Counted from the first letter of the stretch, positions 1 through 7,316 are shown. The stretch: DNA of 12,163 nucleotides from Bacillota bacterium (GCA_029268085.1 JAJUHD010000061.1:1-12163), one strand, 5' to 3'. The notes: generated by a model from the letters alone, not told the origin. A program made the numbers and translations.

Positions 1-1422
1 ATGGGCTCAGTGGTCTATTACGTCAAAGCGGATGGGAAGCTATCAACAAACGTGTCAGATGCCGCCGCCCTGACCGGCACGGAAATCACAGGGCTTACAA
101 ACGGCTCAACATATAAGGTTGAGGAGTATTCCACGGGCTCAGGTGCCGGCGGTTCTGCGCCCACAACCGATACGGGAGCAAAAATTGATATCGGCGGCAA
201 CACAAAAACAGCGGGTAAAATCGAAACCACAACACAGGGCGGAAGAACCACAACGACAGTTACGCTTAACCACAACGATATTTCCGGCATTCTCGAAGGA
301 GCAGCAGCCGGCGCCACGATTACGGTGCCGATTACGACAGGTGCGGATACCGCTTCCGGTCGGCTTGACGGTCAGGCTGTAAAGGATATGGAAAAAAAGG
401 AAGCGGCATTAGTTATCAAAACCGATTCGGTTTCATATGTCCTTCCGGCTTCGGATATTAACATTGATATGATTTCGGGCAAATTTGGCAAGAACGTTTC
501 TCTTAGCGACATTGCCGTAAATATATCAATTTCCAAGCCATCTGACGCAACCGCCAAAGTGGTACAGAGCTCGGCATCATCTGGAGGCTTCTCGATTCAG
601 GTTCCCGCAGTGGAGTTCACGGTAAGCTGCACATACGGCGGAAAAACTGTTGAGGTAAGCGCATTCAACTCCTATGTGGAGAGAATGATCGCCATACCCG
701 ATGGGGTTGACACAGGCAAAATCACAACCGCCATCGTTGTAGAGACAGACGGCTCCGTTCATCACGTCCCAACCGAGGTAACTCTTATCAACGGTAAATA
801 TTACGCAAAAATCAACAGTCTTACAAACAGCGTCTATACGCTGATCTACAATCCGCTTAAGTTCTCCGATGTTGAAAGCCACTGGGCAAAGGACTCAATC
901 AACAATATGGGCTCAAGACTGGTCGTAAGCGGAGTAGGCGGCACTAATTACGAGCCGAGCCGCAGTATCACACGGGCTGAAATGGCGGCGATTATGGTAA
1001 GGGCTCTCGGACTTGAACCGGGAACCGGTACAAACAGTTTTGCCGATGTCAATTCGTCCGCATGGTACTGCAAGTATATTGAGACAGCTTCCGCATACGG
1101 GATCATAAACGGATATGATTCTTCAACCTTCGGTCCGAACGACACGATTACCCGCGAGCAGGCAATGACTATGATTGCCAGAGCGATGAACATAACAGGC
1201 TTAAAGGTCAGCCTGACCGAAAACGAGATGGACAAACTGCTTGGCGCCTATAGCGACGGGACATCAGCCTCAGATTATGCGGAGAGCGGCATAGCGGCCT
1301 GCCTTAAGACGGGAGTTGTTAAAGGTGCAAGTGAAACCACTATTGCACCGAAAAGTTGCGTTACCCGCGCTGAGGTCGCGGTTATGGCGGAACGGCTGCT
1401 GCAAAAATCGGGCTTGATATAA
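1..1422 (+). CDS. SLH-domain surface protein, C-terminal part (probably 5'-truncated by the window)
   Basis: This is a cell-surface protein held to the wall by a C-terminal SLH anchor. Three SLH repeats are visible at about residues 287-338, 347-398 and 415-467, each with the typical ITRAE, ITREQ or VTRAE motif; SLH repeats bind pyruvylated secondary wall polymers. Residues 60-285 form a beta-rich, Thr/Ser/Gly-rich region with no catalytic motif I recognise, of a kind often found before the SLH anchor in clostridial surface proteins. The first codon of the window is an ATG, but no signal peptide follows it and the first residues read like the inside of a beta domain (TGTEITGLTNGSTYKV). The real start is therefore probably upstream, outside the window. 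The reading frame ends at a TAA and is followed by a strong hairpin. Ligand or substrate cannot be told from this part. The SLH assignment is very sure; the truncation is an inference. Confidence 0.93.
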   Translation: MGSVVYYVKADGKLSTNVSDAAALTGTEITGLTNGSTYKVEEYSTGSGAGGSAPTTDTGAKIDIGGNTKTAGKIETTTQGGRTTTTVTLNHNDISGILEGAAAGATITVPITTGADTASGRLDGQAVKDMEKKEAALVIKTDSVSYVLPASDINIDMISGKFGKNVSLSDIAVNISISKPSDATAKVVQSSASSGGFSIQVPAVEFTVSCTYGGKTVEVSAFNSYVERMIAIPDGVDTGKITTAIVVETDGSVHHVPTEVTLINGKYYAKINSLTNSVYTLIYNPLKFSDVESHWAKDSINNMGSRLVVSGVGGTNYEPSRSITRAEMAAIMVRALGLEPGTGTNSFADVNSSAWYCKYIETASAYGIINGYDSSTFGPNDTITREQAMTMIARAMNITGLKVSLTENEMDKLLGAYSDGTSASDYAESGIAACLKTGVVKGASETTIAPKSCVTRAEVAVMAERLLQKSGLI

Positions 1423-1460
1423 AAATTTAAGCGGCAGAAGAGAAGCCGAAAGAGAAAATG

Positions 1461-1490
1461 ACAAAAGCGGACGGCAACGTCCGCTTTTGT
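1461..1490. terminator. Intrinsic terminator between convergent SLH gene and ger operon
   Basis: A perfect 13-bp stem (1461-1473 with 1478-1490) closes on a GCAA tetraloop. On the plus strand it is followed by a short T-rich stretch (TTTGGCGTTTT), and on the minus strand by TCATTTTCTCTTT. It lies 38 bp after the SLH stop codon and 85 bp after the gerAB-like stop codon. It probably ends both convergent transcription units, more surely the plus-strand one. I see nothing else in the remaining intergenic bases up to 1575. Confidence 0.85.
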
Positions 1491-1575
1491 TTTGGCGTTT
1501 TGGATGTAATTAGCAAGCTCTTATTAACGATTTGCAGCCTTAAAAAGCAAAAATACGGAGAATAATAAAAGTTTT

Positions 1576-2673
1576 TTACTCCAGTGCACATTTTTTGCGC
1601 CTGAAACAATATACGATAAGCAGAACTATTACTAAGGTTACAGACGTTGTTCCGGAATATAAGACCCAGACATATTTGTCCCAATATGCCATATAAGCTG
1701 CTGAAGGATATACAATATTGGAGTAAATTAACACCAGAAGCAGGAACGGCGGAATAATTTTATTATATTCTTTAAGTCCAAAAAGCTGTGATGTTCCCAT
1801 TAACCCCGAATAAAAATATCCAAAAGCTTTAATAAATAAAGTTACAACCCAAACGCTGATTACTAAGCTTTCGGTACGGGATAAAAATTTTAAACTTATC
1901 TCTTTTGCGGCATAAAAAGTTGGATAGCTTGAAATCGCAGAAAGTTTACTGCCAAGTACCAAAAGTGTTTCTAGGTTTACAGCAATAAGAACCACATGAC
2001 CAATTAAGTAGCCCTTAATTATAGCTTTGCTTGCTTTTTTAGGATTCTCAACATGTGTTGGATAAATCATATTTAGCATGATTAACGGCCATGCACTGTA
2101 GCTTGACATAAAGATAGCGCCCTTAATGATAGGAGAAAATCCATTTTCCATTATAGGAAGAATGTGCTTTATTCTAAAATTGGGGATATTGGAAACGAAC
2201 ATTAATAACATTATTATCCATATTACTTTAAAGAAAATCTCAGATGAGCGCGCGGTGCTTTCCAAACCATAAATCAATGCCATTCCAAGAATCAAAACTA
2301 TTAATATATTTGCAGCATATACCGGTGTTTTGATAAAATATTCTGTTGTCATAAAGATCCCGACATATGATGTTATTGAAGTGGCACAAAAAAATGAAAA
2401 AAATATAAAGAAAAACGAAATAACCGAGCCTGCCCACTTTCCAAAAACAGAAATAATAATCTGAATAAAGGATTTATTGGGAAACAGAATACCTAAATAG
2501 CAATACAGCAGTATTATAGGCAACCCCAAAATCATAGAGACTATGGAGCTGATCCACGCATCCTGTTTTGCGATAGCCGAAAGCGTTGAAGATATAACAA
2601 GAACTGACGATCCGCAAGTAAAGCTTGCTGTCAAAGAAAAAAGCTGATGGTTGCTGATTTTTGTAGTATTCAT
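1576..2673 (-). CDS. gerAB: Spore germination receptor B subunit (GerAB family, APC-type permease)
   Basis: This is the integral membrane B subunit of a nutrient germinant receptor, in the family of amino acid/polyamine/organocation transporters. In Bacillus this subunit carries the ligand pocket and acts in the spore inner membrane. The 365 residues hold about ten hydrophobic helices, with long ones near residues 12-34, 43-64, 81-101, 120-136, 147-161, 218-240, 270-290, 308-325 and 333-357. Family features include the YPT stretch at 204-206 and the FLSRTESLVISVWV region at 263-276. Length is normal for the family and the protein ends in a short basic tail. It starts 7 bp after the D gene stop and has only a weak GAGA ribosome site, so its translation is probably coupled to the upstream gene. 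It is the last gene of the operon, whereas in the classic gerA operon the B gene comes second. The germinant cannot be predicted. Confidence 0.92.
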   Translation of the reverse strand: MNTTKISNHQLFSLTASFTCGSSVLVISSTLSAIAKQDAWISSIVSMILGLPIILLYCYLGILFPNKSFIQIIISVFGKWAGSVISFFFIFFSFFCATSITSYVGIFMTTEYFIKTPVYAANILIVLILGMALIYGLESTARSSEIFFKVIWIIMLLMFVSNIPNFRIKHILPIMENGFSPIIKGAIFMSSYSAWPLIMLNMIYPTHVENPKKASKAIIKGYLIGHVVLIAVNLETLLVLGSKLSAISSYPTFYAAKEISLKFLSRTESLVISVWVVTLFIKAFGYFYSGLMGTSQLFGLKEYNKIIPPFLLLVLIYSNIVYPSAAYMAYWDKYVWVLYSGTTSVTLVIVLLIVYCFRRKKCALE

Positions 2674-2680
2674 GTCTGTC

Positions 2681-2920
2681 TCATTTCATATAGTTTTCAA
2701 AATGACTTAAAAAAGGAGAATATACTGCGGATATCCAATCTGATGGATTTGAAACAGGCGAACCAAAGCTTTTTAAAATTCCGATAATAAAACCGCATAA
2801 AAGAACTATTGAAAAAATAACCAGTTCTTTAAAAAGTTTTTTCTTAAGCATTTTCGGAATTTCAAAAATACATAATACAGTGCAAAACAAAACAATAATT
2901 ATAACAGATAAAATGTTCAA
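2681..2920 (-). CDS. Small two-helix membrane protein, germinant receptor D-type subunit
   Basis: This 79-residue protein has two hydrophobic helices (about residues 4-20 and 34-51) joined by a basic KKKLFK loop, with a short polar C-terminus. Small genes of this size and topology, called D genes, are known within or beside germinant receptor operons in Bacillus, where they modulate receptor function. The assignment rests on size, topology and position between the C and B genes, not on a conserved motif. The start is a TTG codon at 2920. An AGGAG ribosome site at 2932-2936 lies 11 bp upstream, inside the last codons of the C gene, which supports this start and suggests coupled translation. 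The gap to the preceding stop is 5 bp. That the gene is real is likely; the D-subunit role is an inference from context. Confidence 0.8.
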   Translation of the reverse strand: MNILSVIIIVLFCTVLCIFEIPKMLKKKLFKELVIFSIVLLCGFIIGILKSFGSPVSNPSDWISAVYSPFLSHFENYMK

Positions 2921-2925
2921 GAGAC

Positions 2926-4116
2926 CTATTTCTCCTCAGATAAAATTGATTTTCCAATGGAATCGGTTCCAACTATTTTAAATTTCACAGTAATAGTTAC
3001 CGGAAGATCTATAAAGCCGGAGTCATTCCAAGTGCTTTCCACGGTTCTCCAATATTCGGGGTTTGATATGTGTATTTCATTGCCGAAGCCAAATATATCG
3101 CATTTTAAGTCTTTTGCTTTAGCTATTGATTTTTCGCATAATTTTTTGATTTTTTCTTCAGATAATTTTTCAAGAATGTTAAGGTTCTCCTGCTTTGTTA
3201 TATCAAAGCCGCTGCTAATATTTTCGATTGTTCCGGACATGTTTATATTTACAGCGACGGACGGCTTGTTATCTGAAAAAATGATTTTTGTTGTTTTTTT
3301 TGTAATCCTTGAGAACATTGTAACTCTGCCGGTTTCTTTGCTGTCAACGTATCCGACTGTGTTCTGCACATTTCCGTTAATATAGTTATAACCTTTGCTT
3401 TCATCCTCATTCAGCCAGCCAACCAACCTGTCTTTCTTTATGACTCCATTTTTATCAAAATTAATCGGATCGTCTATTGCCGTTTTCATGTCATCCATTG
3501 ACTTGGCAGGCGGTTCTTTTGATATATTTATACCTGGTATGACGGGACATTTTTCGTTGCCGCTCATTAAATCGGCAAGCTCCAGCAATTTTGTGGATTT
3601 TGTCGCAGCCCATACTTTGCTTGATATTTCCAAAGCGGAATTAATCTCTGCAGACGGAATGTTTTCAAGCTTAGACAAATTCGTCAAAACATTACTTGCC
3701 GTTGTTCCTTGTGCTATCGCAAAATACAAGTCAGGACTGGTTTGATAATGACGAAGTAAAAAATCGACCACCTCGGAAATCCCGTTTTCTGCAAATTCTT
3801 CACCAAAAATAATTGACTGCATATGTGTTCCTTTTAATCTTCTTGGGGTGCGTGTACTCATCCGCCTTATAATTTCAATGGCGCTTTTGCCTTTTTCGGT
3901 ATATACGATTACCGGCGCTTCATTTATTGGTTTCTGCGCTGCAATTGCGCGCGGATTCAAAACCTGGGCTGTTAGCACAATATCATCTCCGGCCTTGTCA
4001 AATCCCAAGGCGGTTACAAAAGCGAGTTTATTTAGCTCCGCACTGTCCCAACAACCCGTTAACAATGAAGACACGATAAACATTAATATGGTTAATATAA
4101 TTTTTTTCAATTTCAT
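2926..4116 (-). CDS. gerAC: Spore germination receptor C subunit (Ger(x)C lipoprotein)
   Basis: This is the lipoprotein subunit of the germinant receptor, expected on the outer face of the spore inner membrane. The N-terminus is a lipoprotein signal: basic MKLKK, a hydrophobic stretch, and the lipobox LTGC with the lipidated cysteine at residue 22, followed by WDSAELN, close to the usual GCWD(R/S)xEIN start of mature GerC proteins. AFVTALGFDK (32-41) and the KKDRLVGWLNEDESKG block (227-242) are family hallmarks. The last part (about 290-385) fits the conserved C-terminal domain, including the W..F.DLPV.I.V strand near 363-378. At 396 residues the length is typical. The gene starts 6 bp after the A gene stop, with only a weak ribosome site (AAGTGATG) overlapping that stop, so coupled translation is likely. 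The usual position of the C gene is last; here it is second. Confidence 0.95.
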   Translation of the reverse strand: MKLKKIILTILMFIVSSLLTGCWDSAELNKLAFVTALGFDKAGDDIVLTAQVLNPRAIAAQKPINEAPVIVYTEKGKSAIEIIRRMSTRTPRRLKGTHMQSIIFGEEFAENGISEVVDFLLRHYQTSPDLYFAIAQGTTASNVLTNLSKLENIPSAEINSALEISSKVWAATKSTKLLELADLMSGNEKCPVIPGINISKEPPAKSMDDMKTAIDDPINFDKNGVIKKDRLVGWLNEDESKGYNYINGNVQNTVGYVDSKETGRVTMFSRITKKTTKIIFSDNKPSVAVNINMSGTIENISSGFDITKQENLNILEKLSEEKIKKLCEKSIAKAKDLKCDIFGFGNEIHISNPEYWRTVESTWNDSGFIDLPVTITVKFKIVGTDSIGKSILSEEK

Positions 4117-4122
4117 AAATCA

Positions 4123-5658
4123 TCACTTCATTTCGGTTCTTCTATTTCCCCTATTCACATTAATCCCTTCCATATCGGCTCTGAGATCGGTTGAGCTGCT
4201 GATAAAACCGGGACGCAATTTGCGCTTCCAAAACGGGATTCTTACAAACGTGTCTTCATATTTTTTGGTTAGCTTAGGCGCAATAGGTGACATATATGGG
4301 ACGCCGATAATTTTGAGATTGCACAAATGAAGCGTCATTCCCATGAGTCCTATAAGAACTCCGTAGAACCCCATGATTGCGGCGAGAATCATAAAAGCAA
4401 ATCTTATAGTCCGCAGCCCGTTTGCCATTGCGATATTTGGAATGCAAAAGTTTGTAATTGCAGTAATTGATACAACGATAACCATCGCGGCAGATACGAT
4501 TCCAGCCTGAACGGCCGCCTGCCCCAGCACAAGAGCGCCTACAATGGAAATTGCGGGGCCTATGGCCCGAGGCATTCTTACGCCTGCTTCTCTCAAAATT
4601 TCAAATGTCAGTTCCATTAAAAACGCTTCAAAAACAACAGGCAACGGAACGCCTTCACGCTGCGCCGCCAAGTTTAAAAGCAAGGGAGTCGGCAAGAATT
4701 CCGGCGAATAACTAGTCAATGCGATATATAGTGCCGGTACAAGCATGGTGAGAAAAAATGCTATCAGTCTGGTTATGCGAAATATAGTTGCGATAATGAA
4801 ATGATGATAATAATCTTCACTGGAAATAAAAAACTCCATGAAAGTTGCCGGAAGGATCAACGCAAAAGGCGTTCCGTCTACTAAGATCGCTACATGCCCA
4901 TCTAATAATGCTGCGGAGACGGCATCGGGCCGTTCTGTATCGCTTATTGTAGGAAAAATCGTATATGGATTATCCTTTATTAATTCCTCAATGTATCTGC
5001 TTTCCAATATTCCATCTATATTTATCTTATTGATTCGCGTTCTTATCTCATTGACGATTTCATCTCGCGCAATACCGTTAATATACATAAGCGCAACATT
5101 GGTTTTGGTGACAGACCCCACATTCAGACCTTCTATTCTGAGAGACGTATCCTTAATCCTTCTTCTTATTAAAGATATGTTGACTTCTATTTTTTCGGTG
5201 AAGCCCTCTTTTGGCCCTCTTATTACTGACTGAGATGTGGGTTCTTCTAAAGACCGGCCTTCGGGGCCATAGGTCTTATATGCAAGATAATTACTATAGC
5301 CATCAATAAGAATCAGCGTATACCCTGATAATAATTTTTGAAATAATTCTTTGAATTCGGAGCCCGCTATGACCTCACAGCCGCACATAGGCGTATATTG
5401 CAGCAGCTGAAATACGAACTCGGTACTGCTCTTTAAACGTATTTTCATGTTTTTCGATATTTTGTTTAATTCTTCGATGATATTTTCGACTTTTGTTTTA
5501 TCCGCAAGGCTGCTCAGAAAAATAATCGATATCGATATATCGCTTACAGTTCTAAATAGTTTTAAGTGCTGAACCGAAAGATCGGTACAACTTCCCATTT
5601 GCTGCCTGATATAGTCTATATTAAAGTCCAAATTTTCGTCTATGTTGTCCGGCTGCAT
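4123..5658 (-). CDS. gerAA: Spore germination receptor A subunit (GerAA family)
   Basis: This is the A subunit of the germinant receptor. GerA-type A subunits assemble into membrane oligomers in the spore inner membrane, recently proposed to work as ion channels opened by nutrients. The soluble N-terminal region (about 1-275) contains SVIRGPKEGFTE (144-155), TERPD (241-245) and AILVDGTPF (257-265). The membrane part (about 285-445) contains ALTSYSPEFLPT (313-324), FEAFLMELTFEILREAGVRMP (343-363) and SIVGALVLGQAAVQAGIVS (371-389), all hallmark stretches. A basic cytoplasmic tail with IPFWKRKLRP follows (474-483). Length (511) is normal. The ATG start has a TGAGG ribosome site 8 bp upstream. 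It is the first gene of the operon and lies just downstream of a sigma-G-like promoter. All family landmarks I know are intact, so the protein is probably functional. Confidence 0.97.
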   Translation of the reverse strand: MQPDNIDENLDFNIDYIRQQMGSCTDLSVQHLKLFRTVSDISISIIFLSSLADKTKVENIIEELNKISKNMKIRLKSSTEFVFQLLQYTPMCGCEVIAGSEFKELFQKLLSGYTLILIDGYSNYLAYKTYGPEGRSLEEPTSQSVIRGPKEGFTEKIEVNISLIRRRIKDTSLRIEGLNVGSVTKTNVALMYINGIARDEIVNEIRTRINKINIDGILESRYIEELIKDNPYTIFPTISDTERPDAVSAALLDGHVAILVDGTPFALILPATFMEFFISSEDYYHHFIIATIFRITRLIAFFLTMLVPALYIALTSYSPEFLPTPLLLNLAAQREGVPLPVVFEAFLMELTFEILREAGVRMPRAIGPAISIVGALVLGQAAVQAGIVSAAMVIVVSITAITNFCIPNIAMANGLRTIRFAFMILAAIMGFYGVLIGLMGMTLHLCNLKIIGVPYMSPIAPKLTKKYEDTFVRIPFWKRKLRPGFISSSTDLRADMEGINVNRGNRRTEMK

Positions 5659-5687
5659 TTTCTATACCTCAGTAAAATATTCTGGTT

Positions 5688-5717
5688 TAGTATTTGTGCG
5701 TGTTTATACAGTTATGC
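5688..5717 (-). promoter_or_regulatory. Candidate sigma-G (forespore) promoter of the ger operon
   Basis: Read on the minus strand, GCATA (5713-5717), an 18-bp spacer, and AATACTA (5688-5694) match the Bacillus sigma-G pattern (gMATR, 18 bp, cATnMTA) at all but the first base of the -10 element. Transcription would begin about 30 bases before the gerAA-like ATG at 5658. Germinant receptor operons are known forespore sigma-G genes, which raises the likelihood. The match was made by eye. Confidence 0.65.
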
Positions 5718-5792
5718 GCGCTTTGATTTTAGTGCTGCTTATTAAAAATATATTTGATTGAAGATACTATTGCCAATTAAAAAACAAAAAAC

Positions 5793-5830
5793 AAAAACGC
5801 CCTGTATCCGTAAGAATACAGGGCGTTTTT
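5793..5830 (-). terminator. Intrinsic terminator of the tRNA-Arg gene
   Basis: A perfect 15-bp stem (5816-5830 with 5793-5807) with an 8-base loop begins at the last base of the tRNA CCA end. On the minus strand it is followed by two runs of six T (5781-5792 on the plus strand shows the A runs). It should separate the tRNA from the germination operon downstream. Confidence 0.92.
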
Positions 5831-5906
5831 GGCACGCCTTGAGAGATTCGAACTCCCGACCTTCTGGTCCGTAGCCAGACGCTCTATCCAGCTGAGCTAA
5901 AGGCGC
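5830..5906 (-). tRNA. tRNA-Arg (anticodon ACG), CCA encoded
   Basis: The 77 bases fold into a full cloverleaf on the minus strand. The acceptor stem is 7 bp with a G-U first pair; the D stem is GCTC/GAGC; the anticodon stem is TCTGG/CCAGA around the loop CTACGGA; the variable loop has 5 bases; the T arm is GGGAG, TTCGAAT, CTCTC with one G-U pair. The discriminator is G and CCA is encoded at 5830-5832. The anticodon ACG reads arginine CGN codons, with A34 expected to be changed to inosine by TadA. All stems are intact. Confidence 0.97.
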
Positions 5907-5927
5907 ACATTCGCATAGCGCTTGAGT

Positions 5928-5956
5928 ATAATAACACAAGCTTTTGCAAAATGCAA
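5928..5956 (-). promoter_or_regulatory. Sigma-A promoter of the tRNA-Arg gene
   Basis: On the minus strand TTGCAT (5951-5956), a 17-bp spacer and TATTAT (5928-5933) form a near-consensus housekeeping promoter, with an extended TG one base before the -10. Transcription would start about 15 bases before the mature tRNA 5' end. Confidence 0.8.
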
Positions 5957-6004
5957 GCCCCTTTTTAGAAAAAACAACGTTTCCACCCAGCCGGATACAA
6001 TATT

Positions 6005-6181
6005 TCACATGCTCAGAGCGTCTCCGATGTTCTCTACAATGTCGCCGACGGTTCTAAGTGCTTTGCTAACCTTGTTGCCGTTCTGTCTTCCTCTTTTTGT
6101 TACGGTGCCGATCGTCATTCCGATTGCGGAACCTACTACCATACCGACACCCATGCCTCTAACAAAGTTTCTGGCATTCAT
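6005..6181 (-). CDS. 58-residue glycine-rich small protein, unknown function
   Basis: A short open frame on the minus strand encodes 58 residues. It begins MNARNFVRGMGVGMVVGSAIGMTIGTVTKRG and ends in VGDIVENIGDALSM. Residues 9-27 form a moderately hydrophobic helix with glycines at 9, 11, 13, 17, 21 and 25, the spacing of a glycine zipper that could pack in a membrane. A basic stretch (KRGRQNGNKVSKALR, 29-43) and an amphipathic tail follow. The layout recalls small YtxH-like proteins of Firmicutes, but that is only a resemblance. A GGGAGG ribosome site (6190-6195) sits 8 bp before the ATG, which is strong evidence that the frame is translated. A TATAAT-like -10 at 6247-6252 on the minus strand lacks a good -35. 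The gene lies 98 bp upstream of the tRNA, in the same direction, and is divergent from ymdB. No function can be assigned. Confidence 0.72.
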   Translation of the reverse strand: MNARNFVRGMGVGMVVGSAIGMTIGTVTKRGRQNGNKVSKALRTVGDIVENIGDALSM

Positions 6182-6345
6182 TATAAAAACCTCCCATGCG
6201 CAATAAGCGCGAAATCTGTACTTTTCTTCCGCCCGAAAGAATACGCATTATATCTTCGAAAACGGGATAAAATCGGAGGGAAGAAAATATAGTAGCCGCA
6301 AAACCTGTTTCGACAAAGTTCTGCCTGCCATGTGCGAAAATAGTA

Positions 6346-6382
6346 TGTGCAAATTGTAAATTTATATTAATTGATTTGCACA
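6346..6382. repeat. Inverted repeat, possible operator over the ymdB promoter
   Basis: TGTGCAAAT at 6346-6354 is repeated exactly in inverted form (ATTTGCACA) at 6374-6382, with a 19-bp very AT-rich spacer. The right arm covers the -35 element of the promoter in front of ymdB. A third similar half-site, TGTGCGAAA, lies at 6331-6339 in direct orientation. Placement over a -35 box suggests a repressor site, but no regulator is encoded nearby. Between this element and the small gene start at 6181 I see no other feature I can defend. Confidence 0.5.
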
Positions 6383-6405
6383 AGCCTGACAGTATATGCT
6401 AAAAT
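6376..6405 (+). promoter_or_regulatory. Sigma-A promoter of the ymdB-led gene cluster
   Basis: TTGCAC (6376-6381), an 18-bp spacer and TAAAAT (6400-6405) preceded by an extended TGC form a good vegetative promoter. Transcription should start about 70 bases before the ymdB ATG at 6482. It is the only convincing plus-strand promoter I see for the five genes downstream. Confidence 0.7.
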
Positions 6406-6481
6406 ACAACATGTTAATAAACTGGGGATTCCGGCTTAAACTGATAGACAGGGATTATATAAAGCTGAAAGGAAATGCCGA

Positions 6482-7255
6482 ATGACTGTTAATATTCTTG
6501 CTGTCGGAGATGTCTCGGGAAAGACGGGGATCGATTTTTTGACCCGCCATCTCTCGTCGGTAAAAAAGACATACAATATCGCGTTCACGGTGGTGAACGG
6601 CGAAAACGCAAATGTCGTCGGCATTACTCCGGCACAGGCGGAGAACATTTTCTCCGCCGGAGCGGATGTTATAACGCTCGGCAACCACACATGGGCCAGA
6701 TATGAAATAAAGGAATACCTCGACGCCAACAACCGCATCCTGCGGCCCGCCAATTTTGCGCTCTGCTGCCCCGGTTTCGGACATGGGGTATATAAAACGC
6801 CGTTCGGCGATATTGCGGTCATAAACCTCATAGGGCGCTTTACGCTGGATTCAAACACGGATAATCCCTTTTACGTTGCGGACGAGATCTTGTCATCGCT
6901 CAATACCAAGCTGATCCTTGTCGATATGCACGCGGAAGCCACAAGTGAAAAGGCTGCTCTGGGTTTTTATCTGGACGGCAGAGTTTCCGCTGTCTGGGGA
7001 ACGCATACCCATGTCCAGACCTCCGACGGAGGAGTTCTGCCGGAGGGTACAGGCTTTATCACCGATCTCGGAATGACCGGTCCGGCTATCTCGGTTCTTG
7101 GCGTTGATCCTCAGCAGAGCGTGGGGAAGTTTTTGGGCGAGCCGCCGAGACGCTATGAATCTGCCGATGGACCGGGAAAAATGGAAGGAGCGGTGTTCAC
7201 CATCGACACCGATACAGGAAAATGCTTAAAAGTGGAGGCGCTGAGGATATTGTGA
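6482..7255 (+). CDS. ymdB: YmdB-family metallophosphoesterase (2',3'-cyclic nucleotide phosphodiesterase)
   Basis: This is a cytoplasmic calcineurin-like phosphoesterase of the TIGR00282/YmdB family. Bacillus subtilis YmdB hydrolyses 2',3'-cyclic nucleotides and affects biofilm versus motility gene expression. Metal-site residues are all present: GDVSG with D10, NGENA with E41 and N42, GNHTW with N68 and H69, H150 in VDMHAE, and H175 and H177 in GTHTHVQT. The family's usual aspartate after GNHTW is an alanine here (residue 72). Length (257) is normal. The ATG has an AAGGA ribosome site 8 bp upstream; another ATG 7 bases earlier is out of frame. In many Firmicutes ymdB follows rny (RNase Y); here the upstream neighbour is a divergent small gene instead. 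A 131-bp gap without a clear terminator separates it from the next gene. Confidence 0.93.
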   Translation: MTVNILAVGDVSGKTGIDFLTRHLSSVKKTYNIAFTVVNGENANVVGITPAQAENIFSAGADVITLGNHTWARYEIKEYLDANNRILRPANFALCCPGFGHGVYKTPFGDIAVINLIGRFTLDSNTDNPFYVADEILSSLNTKLILVDMHAEATSEKAALGFYLDGRVSAVWGTHTHVQTSDGGVLPEGTGFITDLGMTGPAISVLGVDPQQSVGKFLGEPPRRYESADGPGKMEGAVFTIDTDTGKCLKVEALRIL

Positions 7256-7280
7256 CTAATTGCGATATCCATCAGATTTG

Positions 7281-7316
7281 AGGCATGCCGCTCACCGGCC
7301 GGCGGCAGCCGCGGCA
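7281..7316. repeat. GC-rich palindromic stretch between ymdB and the yhaO-like gene
   Basis: The gap 7256-7386 holds a dense cluster of short palindromes: CCGGCCGG at 7295-7302, GCCGCGGC at 7308-7315, and GCCGC/GCGGC arms able to form a short hairpin. It is not followed by a T-run, so it is not an ordinary intrinsic terminator. It might stabilise or attenuate the transcript, or be a dispersed repeat; nothing in the window has a second copy. Confidence 0.35.

Noticed and set aside
1494..1503. Possible attachment-site copy of the tRNA-Arg end at the far side of the ger operon
   Set aside because: The similarity is about ten bases of low-complexity GGCGTTTTGG with a one-base gap, and it falls in the terminator rather than the tRNA body. 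It is too weak for a direct repeat.
2957..3745. Plus-strand open frames of 142 and 116 codons
   Set aside because: They are antisense to the GerC lipoprotein, which has all family landmarks.
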